DNA of 64,000 nucleotides from Gilvimarinus sp. 2_MG-2023 (GTDB lineage Bacteria > Pseudomonadota > Gammaproteobacteria > Pseudomonadales > Cellvibrionaceae), in the NCBI RefSeq assembly GCF_030547685.1, contig NZ_JAUOQM010000041.1, positions 1 to 64,000 of the forward strand. Reading direction: 5' to 3'. Positions 9,136 through 16,890 of this stretch are shown piece after piece (positions within the stretch are counted from its first letter, which is position 1; each line of letters opens with the position of its first letter). A program made the translations under genes and the position numbers. The notes under the pieces were generated by a model. That model saw only the letters and a program-made list of their open reading frames with translations, was not told the origin of the DNA and searched no databases.

Positions 9136-9876
9136 GTGAGTGAGCTGGTTTATTACGATTTAAAAGGCTCGGCGTCTATGTCGCCGAGCCTACCTGTGCA
9201 AGTGGCGCGCGAGCTAGGGCGCCGTATTGTGGCGGGCCACTTTGAGCCCGGCAGCCTGATTGACGACGAGAACGCCTTGGCCGAGCGCTACCAGGTGAGC
9301 CGTGTGGTGGTGCGCGATGCGGTTAAAATTCTGGTCAGTAAAGGGTTGCTGGATGTGCGTCGCGGTATTGGCACCAAGGTGCGTCCGCGCACCCAGTGGG
9401 TGATGCTGGATGATGACGTGTTAGCTTGGCACTTGACCAGTTCACCTACGCCCGATTTTTTAAAGCAGTTGATGGATATCCGCCTGGCCTTTGAGCCCAA
9501 GGCGGCACGCTGGGCGGCCGAGCGGGGTAGCAAAGAGGATATCGACGGTATCCGCCAGGCGATTGTGCGGATGGAGCTGGAGGTCGGGTCAGTTGAGGGG
9601 TTTGTGATCGCTGACGCTAAGTTTCATCGCTCAATACTAAAAGCGGCCCATAACGAATTTATCTCGGCCATGGAGGGTGTCATTTACTCCGCGATTTTAG
9701 TGAGCGTGCGTTTAACAAACCAAGATATCGCTGGTAATAAAAACTCGGTTCCTTATCACCGCCGGGTGTTTGAAGCTATTGCTGGCCAGGATGGCGACGA
9801 GGCTGAACGTTTAACCATCAAGCTGTTAAGTGATGCCTGTGAGCGCTTAGGTAAGGAGCTGGGGGGGTTTAATTAA
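9136..9876 (+). CDS. GntR-family (FadR/FCD subfamily) repressor, candidate master regulator of the locus
   Basis: This 246-aa protein starts at GTG 9136, preceded by AAAGGGG. The winged helix (about residues 20-85) contains LAERYQVSRVVVRDAVKIL and GIGTKVRPR. The FCD sensor domain (about 105-235) has the Asp and His residues (DAKFH, YHRRVF) that bind a metal and carboxylate ligands. FCD regulators often answer to sugar acids; DgoR, for galactonate, is the nearest functional parallel. It is the only GntR gene in the window and sits between two operator-bearing blocks. FCD proteins bind short palindromes like AAACAT-N3-ATGTTT, and such a site lies in its own promoter. A plausible inducer is 3,6-anhydro-D-galactonate or 2-keto-3-deoxy-galactonate. 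Binding to these sites is inferred. Confidence 0.93.
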   Translation: MSELVYYDLKGSASMSPSLPVQVARELGRRIVAGHFEPGSLIDDENALAERYQVSRVVVRDAVKILVSKGLLDVRRGIGTKVRPRTQWVMLDDDVLAWHLTSSPTPDFLKQLMDIRLAFEPKAARWAAERGSKEDIDGIRQAIVRMELEVGSVEGFVIADAKFHRSILKAAHNEFISAMEGVIYSAILVSVRLTNQDIAGNKNSVPYHRRVFEAIAGQDGDEAERLTIKLLSDACERLGKELGGFN

Positions 9877-9916
9877 GCGGCACGATGATTCTCATCAAGA
9901 AAGCCCCGTCCTGAGG
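9877..9916 (+). terminator. Left half of a terminator split by the insertion sequence
   Basis: AAAGCCCCG at 9900-9908 is the left arm, and CGGGGCTTTTTT at 11315-11326 the right arm, of what was one rho-independent terminator. The IS lies in the loop. Confidence 0.65.
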
Positions 9917-11306
9917 CAATGCTGTTCACTTAAGAGGAGCAGCATTGCGATCCACCGGATAGCGAGTCTTTGATATCTTAACCGTTCGAGGCGTTGTTGG
10001 TTTCGAACGCCTTTCTAAAAACAGGCTGCCGACCCCGGCTCTAAGCTCCGACAATCGCCGTCCTGGAACCCGCCATCACAATCAGCTGCTGACAGACTGG
10101 CTTAAAGCGTATCTCCGATGGTGAACGCTCAAAGGCTATGGCTGCCAGCGCCGCCTCTCGCCGGATAATATTGTACGTCAACAGCAAGCCCCACAACTCC
10201 TGATAGACCAGCTCTACCTTCTTGCTGCGCAGCGTGACCACGTTGTGTTGCATGGAGCTTTTTATATCCCTAAACCCCAGCTCTATCTCCCAGCGCTCCT
10301 GGTATAGTTGGGCAATATCGCTGGCACTGTATCGTTCTACTGGCAATGAGGTCGGCACCGTTTTCATGCCTCCTTTCACTTGATAACTGACTTGCCTGGC
10401 GTCCCAGTACTCGGGTAGCGCCGGGTTTTTCTTTCTCGCTTGAGGGGATACCTGCATACGCACCAACGCATCGTTTTTCCCATAAATGGCGAGCGTCTCT
10501 CGCTTAATATTTTTCCGCTCCGGGATCAGCCAGTGACGGCTTTCACGTTGTGTGGCAAGCGTGAGCAGTAGGTCCGCGCTCCAAAACCCCTTATCAAACA
10601 AAGTGATTGAGCGATCAGGTAGCTGGGAGAGAAACGAGGTGGCCAGAGGAATTTCTCCCCAGCGGTAGGGGCTAATCTGCGCGTCCACGACCGTATGCGA
10701 GCGGATATTCATCAGGGCGACTAGCCGCAGCATCGGAAACGGCGTCTGGCGCTGAGTGGAGGTATTGCCCGAGCCAAAGTGCTCACGCAACTCTGCTGTG
10801 TCCTGTATTCGAAACAAGGCCCCGTCGACGGCAAAGACTTGGAGCCCTTGCCACTATCTCCCGGATAACGCTCATGTCCCCAACACTGTCCTGTTTGACG
10901 GAACAGCCATTGTACCGGGTCTGCGCCGAGGCGTTTAGGTGCCTCGGTTATACCGCTGCGAGCCAGAAGTTCTTGTGATGCCAATCCTTGCGCACAAATG
11001 TTCAGACGCCTAGCCACTTCATGTACGGGCTCATCACGAAAGACCGCCATACCTAAGACAAGCCATAGTACCTGATCGGCAGGCAATCGACGCCTACGGA
11101 TACTGGCTGAGTGTGTTAAACGCAAGGCAGACTCAACCCACTCAACGGGGATGTGGTGCGTAAAGGTACTAAGGTCGGAGAAGTTAAAGAGATCACTTAG
11201 GTCGAGAAGGTCTTGCTGAAAAGCCATAAAAAATCCGATTCGATGCCTGAAATCGGATTTTCTACTAGGTCACGCTGTACTTCAAATGCTTAAGTGAACA
11301 GCATTG
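9917..11306 (-). mobile_element. IS4-family insertion sequence (degenerate, 1390 bp)
   Basis: It is bounded by perfect 18-bp inverted repeats: CAATGCTGTTCACTTAAG at 9917-9934 and its complement at 11289-11306. Flanking copies CCGTCCTGAGG (9906-9916) and CCGTCTTGCGG (11307-11317) agree at 9 of 11 bases, in line with a diverged target duplication of the size usual for IS4 elements. One transposase frame on the minus strand is broken by a frameshift. The element inserted into the loop of a terminator between the regulator gene and the MFS/GH127 operon. The diverged duplication suggests an old insertion. Confidence 0.9.
10041..11227 (-). pseudogene. IS4-type transposase, frameshifted
   Basis: Two overlapping minus-strand frames make one transposase. 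The N-terminal part (11227 down to about 10850) holds the DNA-binding region of IS4 proteins. The C-terminal part (to 10041) holds the DDE domain. Its pieces are AVDGALFRIQDT with the first Asp, FDKGFWSADLL with the second, and YQERWEIELGFRDIK, the Y-R-E-K signature with the catalytic Glu. The frame changes near 10830-10860. The correct downstream reading would begin WQGLQVFAVDGALF, but an in-frame TAG stands just upstream, so the two frames do not join without a shift. No classic slippery run is visible. A sequencing error cannot be excluded. Confidence 0.88.
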
Positions 11307-11355
11307 CCGTCTTGCGGGGCTTTTTTGTAAGCAAAAGTTAACGTATTGACTCCAT

Positions 11356-11370
11356 AAACATCATATGTTT
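11356..11370. promoter_or_regulatory. PUL operator site 3 (AAACATCATATGTTT)
   Basis: Perfect TAAACAT-CAT-ATGTTTA palindrome (11355-11371), 41 nt before the chosen MFS start codon, in the promoter of the MFS-GH127 operon. Confidence 0.85.
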
Positions 11371-11411
11371 AGATGTGCGCACAATACCAGTTTGTGCTGT
11401 GGGTTATAAAA

Positions 11412-12965
11412 ATGAAAAGCTACGATAATAAAGTCACAAAATTCTCTCTCATCGCTGCGTTTGGCGGCTTTGTATTTGGCTTGGATGCAGCCAATATCAG
11501 TGGCGCGGTGCGCTTCGTCAGTGCGCAATTCCAGTTAGATTCCATTGAGCAGGGCCTGGTGGTTAGCTGCGCTTTACTGGGGGTGATCGTCGCGCTGTTT
11601 TTTACCGGCTCGCTGGTAGAGCGGTTTGGTCGTAAAGGTGTATTGCTGGGTATCGCCTGTGCCTACACTTTATCCTCATTATTATCGTCGCTGGCGCTCA
11701 ACTACCCTATGTTAATTGTGGGTCGTTTTATCGGTGGTGTGGCGTTCGCTTCCCTCACCGTATCGGCAATGTATATCGGCGAAATGGCGCCGCCTAAAAC
11801 CCGGGGGCGGTTTGTTTCTATCAACCAGTTGCTGATTACTCTAGGTAGCTTGATTGCATTTATCATCAATTACTTTCTGGTGAAATCGTTGGCGAATATT
11901 GGTTGGCTTAACGAGACTAATATTTGGCGTTTTATGCTGGGCGCTGAATTGCTCGTAAATGTGGTATGGATCGCGTTGCTGGTGACCATCCCCGAAAGCC
12001 CGCGCTGGCTGGCGAAAAAGCGCCGTGATGATGATGCTCGTGCGGTACTCGCCATGACTCTGCCCGCCGAACAAGTCGATCACACAATGGATGAAATTCG
12101 CCACAGTATTCATCAAGAAGGCGATGTACCGGTTACCCGTCAGTTGCGTCAGCTATTTAGCGGCCCCATGCGTTTTGTTTTGCTGATTGCGGTGGCCTAT
12201 GCGGTGGTGCAGGGCGGTAGTGGTATGAATGCCGTGCTGTTTTACGCCCCTACGGTGTTTGAGCAAATAGGTGCGACAGTGGAGAGCAGTTTTATGCAGA
12301 CCATAGTGCTGGGTGCTGTGGCCGTGGTGTTTACATTGGTGGCGATCTTTAGCGTGGAAAAATTTGGTCGTCGCAATTTAACTTTGTTGGGCTTAACCCT
12401 AGTGGTACTAGCGCATTGCTCTATATGGTACGGCTTCAATAATGCGAGCTATACCATAGACGAGCAAAGCCTGACCGCTATTGCCGAACAAAATGTAGTA
12501 ACCGAGGCACTTGAGCCATTGGTGGGGATCACTTATGACACAGATGTACAGCTAAAAGCCGCGCTTGCCGAGCACTTTGATAAGTCTCAGTTACCGCTTA
12601 TTAGTGGGCCGGTGATCAATGCCAGTATCACTATTGATGCAACGTTTGTGCTTTTGGGGCTGTTTGCATTTCTGGCGGCTTTTAATATGAGTATCGGCCC
12701 CATTATGTGGGTGATTTTTTCAGAGATATTTTCGAACGATGTGCGCAGTGTGGCCCTGCCGTTTGCTGCATTGGTGCAAACGTTAGCGAGCTTCTCTATT
12801 CAGCAAATATTCCCCTGGCAGCTGGAAGTAATGGGCGCGGCGAGTACCTTTTTAAACTATGCCTTTGTCGCCTTTGCCGGTTTGGTGGTAATGGCCATAT
12901 TCCTTCCAGAAACGAAAGGCAAAACTATTGAAGAAATTGAACAAGACCTTGTAAAGGCGTCTTAA
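11412..12965 (+). CDS. MFS sugar transporter (sugar porter family)
   Basis: The protein from ATG 11412 has 517 aa and about twelve hydrophobic segments, so it sits in the inner membrane. Sugar-porter signatures are present: ERFGRKG after the second segment, GRFIGGVAFASLTVSAMYIGEMAPPKTRGRFVS, PESPRWLAKKRR in the central loop, EKFGRR, and the final PETKGKTIEEIE. It starts just after a PUL operator, and the GH127 gene follows after 19 nt. GH127 here has no signal peptide, so this transporter probably carries the GH127 substrate or a related di- or monosaccharide (neocarrabiose, galactose or anhydrogalactose) by proton symport. An alternative start is ATG 11373, but it would lie within 3 nt of the operator. 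Confidence 0.92.
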   Translation: MKSYDNKVTKFSLIAAFGGFVFGLDAANISGAVRFVSAQFQLDSIEQGLVVSCALLGVIVALFFTGSLVERFGRKGVLLGIACAYTLSSLLSSLALNYPMLIVGRFIGGVAFASLTVSAMYIGEMAPPKTRGRFVSINQLLITLGSLIAFIINYFLVKSLANIGWLNETNIWRFMLGAELLVNVVWIALLVTIPESPRWLAKKRRDDDARAVLAMTLPAEQVDHTMDEIRHSIHQEGDVPVTRQLRQLFSGPMRFVLLIAVAYAVVQGGSGMNAVLFYAPTVFEQIGATVESSFMQTIVLGAVAVVFTLVAIFSVEKFGRRNLTLLGLTLVVLAHCSIWYGFNNASYTIDEQSLTAIAEQNVVTEALEPLVGITYDTDVQLKAALAEHFDKSQLPLISGPVINASITIDATFVLLGLFAFLAAFNMSIGPIMWVIFSEIFSNDVRSVALPFAALVQTLASFSIQQIFPWQLEVMGAASTFLNYAFVAFAGLVVMAIFLPETKGKTIEEIEQDLVKAS

Positions 12966-12984
12966 CCAGACTGAGAGTAAAGTT

Positions 12985-14967
12985 ATGAGCGAATACCACA
13001 AGAAAAATGCTGCCATTGTCGGCAACAGCGAAAGCCCCTATGTTAAATTGCGCAGCATTAATATGGGTGACTGTCAGTGGACAGAGGGTTTCTGGGCGGA
13101 TAAGTTTCAACTGTGTGAGGAGGTTATGGCTCCTCACATGGGAACCTTACTGAAAGGTGAGGTGGGGCATGCCTACAACAACTTTAAAGTTGCTGCTGGC
13201 TTGATGGAAGGCGAAGCCAAAGGCATGTTATGGCACGATGGCGATTTTTATAAGTGGATGGAAGCGTGTATATACATCTATGCCCACAATAAAGATGAAG
13301 CCATTCTGAAAGAGCTGGATGAAATCATCGACGTTATCGCTAAGGCCCAAGAGGATGATGGTTATTTGCACACACATGTTCAAATCAATAATAGCGGTCG
13401 CTGGCGCGTAGTTACTGATCATGAGCTTTATAATTTTGGGCATCTTATCCAAGGCGGGTTGATCCATTACCGTATTACCGGAAAGACCAACTGGTTTGAT
13501 TTGGCGGTAAAAGCAGCGGACTACCTGTACGCGGTATTTGGGCCGCGTGAAGAACGTTTAGCCCGTTTCGGGTTTAACCCTTCGCAAATTATGTCCTTAG
13601 TAGAGTTGTATCGGACGACTCGCAATAAAAAGTATGTAGAGCTTGCGGATATTTTCGTAACAATGCGTGGCTCGGTGCCTATGGATCTGCACGAGACGGT
13701 TCCATATTGGTTTACCGGTGATCAGTGTCAGATGAAAACTCCACTGCGTGAAGAAGTCGAAGCGGTAGGTCACGCTGTTACCGGTATGTACTTGTGGGCG
13801 GGTGCGGCCGATGTCTATGCGGAAACTGGCGATCAAGAAATTATCGATGCCTTGGATCGTATTTGGGATTCAGCCATTAATCACAAAATGTACTTGACCG
13901 GCGCACTTGGTCAGGTTCATCACGGTGCCTACGATGATCAGAATATGATCCATGAAGGATTTATCGATGATTATCTGATGCCTAATTCCACAGCCTACAA
14001 TGAGACTTGCGCCAACATTTCAAACGCTATGTTTAACTGGCGTATGATGTCAATTAAAGGCGAGGCCAAATACGGCGATATCATGGAAACCGTACTGTAT
14101 AACTCAGCAATGGTTGGTATTAGTAATGATGGTAAGCATTACTTCTACGCCAACCCGTTACGATTTAATCATGGTCAACGTGAATATAGTGATCACGCTG
14201 ATTGTACTGAGTCAGCCGATCGCGAGCCGTATATTGAATGCTTCTGTTGTCCACCCAATTTGGTTCGCACTATCGCTAAAGTTAGCGGCTGGGCCTACTG
14301 TTTGAGTGAAAACGGCATTGCGGTAAACCTTTATGGTAGTAATAAGTTGCATACTCAGCTAAATGATGGATCGGATATTAAACTAACCCAGGAAACTGAA
14401 TACCCTTGGGATGGTTCTGTCAGTATCACTATTGATGATTGTAAGAGCGACGCTTTCGATTTAATGCTCCGAATCCCCGGGTGGGTCGAGTCGGCAGAGG
14501 TTCAAGTGAATGGCGAAGCGGTAAGTACAGAAATAAAAGAGGGTGAGTTTTTTGTTATTAATCGGCAGTTTAAACCTGGTGATAATATTGTATTATCGTT
14601 GCCGATGAGTGTAGATTTGATAGAAGGGCACCCTCGAATAGAAGAGGTTCGTAATCAGGTGGCGTTGCGCCGCGGACCAGTAGTTTATGCAGTGGAATCA
14701 CCTGATCTTCCGGAAGGTACAAAGGTGTTAGATGTATATTTAGATGAAGGAGCCGAGTTACAGCCTGTCTATAAAGCCGATATGTTGGGTGGTATTACGG
14801 TAATTGAAACAAATTTAAAGCTTCGTAAAGATAAATCGGAAGGGATGTATCGGAAAATAAAGTCGACGGAGTTCTCTGACCATAAATCACAATTTGTACC
14901 TTATTTTTCATGGAGTAATCGCGGTACGGCAGAAATGTCAGTATTTGTTCCTCTATTGAGGCGATAA
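12985..14967 (+). CDS. GH127 glycosidase, predicted exo-alpha-1,3-(3,6-anhydro)-D-galactosidase
   Basis: This 660-aa protein has a GH127 (DUF1680) alpha/alpha barrel and C-terminal beta domains. The catalytic metal/thiolate site is intact. Glu340 and Cys342 lie in YNETCANIS, and Cys421-Cys422 in [12 protein letters not shown], matching the Glu/3-Cys zinc site of characterised GH127 enzymes, where a Cys is the nucleophile. There is no signal peptide, so it acts in the cytoplasm. Classic members are beta-L-arabinofuranosidases, but GH127 enzymes in carrageenan loci (shown in Zobellia) remove 3,6-anhydro-D-galactose from neocarrabiose oligosaccharides. The kappa-carrageenase and D-anhydrogalactose genes here support that activity. 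It is cotranscribed with the MFS carrier under operator 3 and ends before a terminator. Confidence 0.88.
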   Translation: MSEYHKKNAAIVGNSESPYVKLRSINMGDCQWTEGFWADKFQLCEEVMAPHMGTLLKGEVGHAYNNFKVAAGLMEGEAKGMLWHDGDFYKWMEACIYIYAHNKDEAILKELDEIIDVIAKAQEDDGYLHTHVQINNSGRWRVVTDHELYNFGHLIQGGLIHYRITGKTNWFDLAVKAADYLYAVFGPREERLARFGFNPSQIMSLVELYRTTRNKKYVELADIFVTMRGSVPMDLHETVPYWFTGDQCQMKTPLREEVEAVGHAVTGMYLWAGAADVYAETGDQEIIDALDRIWDSAINHKMYLTGALGQVHHGAYDDQNMIHEGFIDDYLMPNSTAYNETCANISNAMFNWRMMSIKGEAKYGDIMETVLYNSAMVGISNDGKHYFYANPLRFNHGQREYSDHADCTESADREPYIECFCCPPNLVRTIAKVSGWAYCLSENGIAVNLYGSNKLHTQLNDGSDIKLTQETEYPWDGSVSITIDDCKSDAFDLMLRIPGWVESAEVQVNGEAVSTEIKEGEFFVINRQFKPGDNIVLSLPMSVDLIEGHPRIEEVRNQVALRRGPVVYAVESPDLPEGTKVLDVYLDEGAELQPVYKADMLGGITVIETNLKLRKDKSEGMYRKIKSTEFSDHKSQFVPYFSWSNRGTAEMSVFVPLLRR

Positions 14968-14990
14968 TTTTTCCTTGTATGTGGGCCTTA

Positions 14991-15021
14991 GCCTCTCGGG
15001 TAATACCGAGAGGCGTTTTTT
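14991..15021 (+). terminator. Rho-independent terminator after GH127
   Basis: GCCTCTCGG (14991-14999), a 6-nt loop, CCGAGAGGC (15006-15014), then a T run. It ends the MFS-GH127 transcript just before the sulfatase gene. Confidence 0.85.
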
Positions 15022-15053
15022 TAATTGATATTAAAATAACCTTAGGAAAAGTC

Positions 15054-16463
15054 ATGAATAAGATATGTATTTCTATTCTTCTTTTTGTATTTTCAACTTT
15101 GCCTGTTTGGTCAGCTGAAATTGGCAGTAAACAGCCTAATATATTGCTTATTTTTACAGATGATGCTGGTTATGGTGATTTTGGGTTTCATGGCAGTGAG
15201 GAAATTAGAACCCCAAATTTAGATGAGCTTGCACGCGAAGGTGTGGTTTTTTCTGAAGGGTATGTAAGCGATGCCACCTGTGGACCATCACGAGCTGGCT
15301 TGATGACAGGAAAATATCAGCAAAGATTTGGCTACGAAGAAATTAATGTCCCTGGTTTTATGAGTCCAAACTCTGCGTTGACCGGTGAAGATATGGGGTT
15401 GCCGGTGGACCAAAGCACTATCGCTGATTACTTACATCCGCAGGGTTATCGCAATGGCATGTTTGGTAAATGGCATCTAGGGGCCGCTGACCGATATCAC
15501 CCACTAAGGCGTGGTTTTGATGAGTTTTATGGGTTTCGTGGCGGTGATCGTAGCTACTTTGCATACCCAGAAGGAACGATTGACCCTACTAACCCAGTGC
15601 TAGCCGATAAACGCATTGAGCGTGGCTTTGGCAATTATGAGGAACCCGAAAAATATTTAACCGACAAAATTGCCGACGAAGTTGTTTCATTTATGCAGGA
15701 GTCAGTACAAAATGAAACTCCATTCTTTGCATTTGTATCGTTTAATGCTCCTCATACACCCATGGAAGCGACACCGGAAGATTTAGCAAAATTCCCCAAC
15801 TTACACGGTAAGCGAAAAACGTATGCTGCGATGATGCTGGCTATGGATCGCGCATCAGGTAAGATTCTTGATGAGCTTAAGTCATTAGGTATTGAAGACA
15901 ATACTTTGGTGGTATTTACCAACGATAATGGTGGTCCGACAGATAAAAACTCTTCAGATAATAAACCTCTCTCAGGGACGAAATCCAACCACTTGGAAGG
16001 GGGGGTGCGGGTGCCTTTTGTTATGCGCTGGCCTGAACAAATTAAAGGAGGTGGCTCTTATGACAAGCCTGTAATGACCTTAGATCTATTACCTACATTT
16101 TTTATAGCTGCTGGCGGGGATGACAGTAACCTTAATGATATTGATGGCGTAAATTTATTACCGCATTTAAGCGGTGATAATAAAGATCGTCCGCATGAGA
16201 TGATGTATTGGAAAAAAGATGCCCGTGCCGCTATACGTAAGGGCGACTGGAAGCTTATTCGTCATCGTGATCGCCCTGCAGAGTTATTTTACCTGCCCGA
16301 AGATATTGTCGAGCATGATGATAAGGCGCTGCAAGATCGAGACCGTTTGAAAGCAATGTTTAAAGATCTATACCATTGGGAGCTTACTCTAGAGCGCCCA
16401 CTATGGTTATTGCAACAAAAATATGAAGCCTATGATATTGAGCGTATGGATATTTACAGGTAG
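15054..16463 (+). CDS. Family S1 (formylglycine) sulfatase, exported, S1_19-like
   Basis: The start at ATG 15054, after CTTAGGAAAA, gives 469 aa with a Sec signal ([21 protein letters not shown]). The active-site motif is CGPSR with Cys76, which must be converted to formylglycine. Metal ligands appear in [12 protein letters not shown] and FTNDNG. GKWHLG and HTPME are further family motifs. S1 sulfatases remove sulfate esters in the periplasm; in carrageenan loci, S1_19 members take the 4-sulfate or 2-sulfate from neocarrabiose units. This position suggests kappa- or iota-carrageenan oligosaccharides. It is the first gene after a terminator and stands before a TonB receptor gene. The subfamily is assigned by likeness, without a search. 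Confidence 0.9.
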   Translation: MNKICISILLFVFSTLPVWSAEIGSKQPNILLIFTDDAGYGDFGFHGSEEIRTPNLDELAREGVVFSEGYVSDATCGPSRAGLMTGKYQQRFGYEEINVPGFMSPNSALTGEDMGLPVDQSTIADYLHPQGYRNGMFGKWHLGAADRYHPLRRGFDEFYGFRGGDRSYFAYPEGTIDPTNPVLADKRIERGFGNYEEPEKYLTDKIADEVVSFMQESVQNETPFFAFVSFNAPHTPMEATPEDLAKFPNLHGKRKTYAAMMLAMDRASGKILDELKSLGIEDNTLVVFTNDNGGPTDKNSSDNKPLSGTKSNHLEGGVRVPFVMRWPEQIKGGGSYDKPVMTLDLLPTFFIAAGGDDSNLNDIDGVNLLPHLSGDNKDRPHEMMYWKKDARAAIRKGDWKLIRHRDRPAELFYLPEDIVEHDDKALQDRDRLKAMFKDLYHWELTLERPLWLLQQKYEAYDIERMDIYR

Positions 16464-16890
16464 ATATTTTAATAGCTCGAAAGCTATTGTCGGATCGCAT
16501 GATAAATCGCCCCCGTTTCGGGGGGCTTTAATAATCAGTTAAATATAGCAACCAACGAACTACTTTTTATGCGTACAAAAGTTATGTGCTTTATGTGCCA
16601 ATTACCATTGATGTTGTTTTAGAGATTGAGTTCTCACCTAGGTTATTAGAAATACTCTACAAGACATTCAAAAGTATTATTTGCAAAGAGTTGGCCTTAA
16701 AAGCCTAGCATGAGAAAAATTGAAGCAAATCATAAGGTATGACCTTTGTTGTCATACTACTAAATCAGTAAGTGTTAAGTTTTAAGGATCATTAGAAGGA
16801 AGTTTACAGAGTTAATTAAGGTAATAGTGCGCGTCTTGCACACATAATATTAAAAAGCAAACGTTAATTTTTCTAAAAATGGAGAGTGCC
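16464..16890. promoter_or_regulatory. Terminator and AT-rich leader before TonB receptor
   Basis: A hairpin, GCCCCCG-TTT-CGGGGGGC (16509-16526), ends the sulfatase transcript. The rest is AT-rich, with no convincing gene. It holds one inverted repeat, GTATGAC-N7-GTCATAC (16737-16757), which may be an operator for the receptor gene. The AAACAT-N3-ATGTTT operator is absent. Confidence 0.55.

Noticed and set aside
10041-11227. Programmed frameshift producing the transposase
   Set aside because: IS4 elements normally use one frame, no classic slippery heptamer is visible at the junction, and a stop codon lies just upstream in the second frame. Mutation or sequencing error is simpler.
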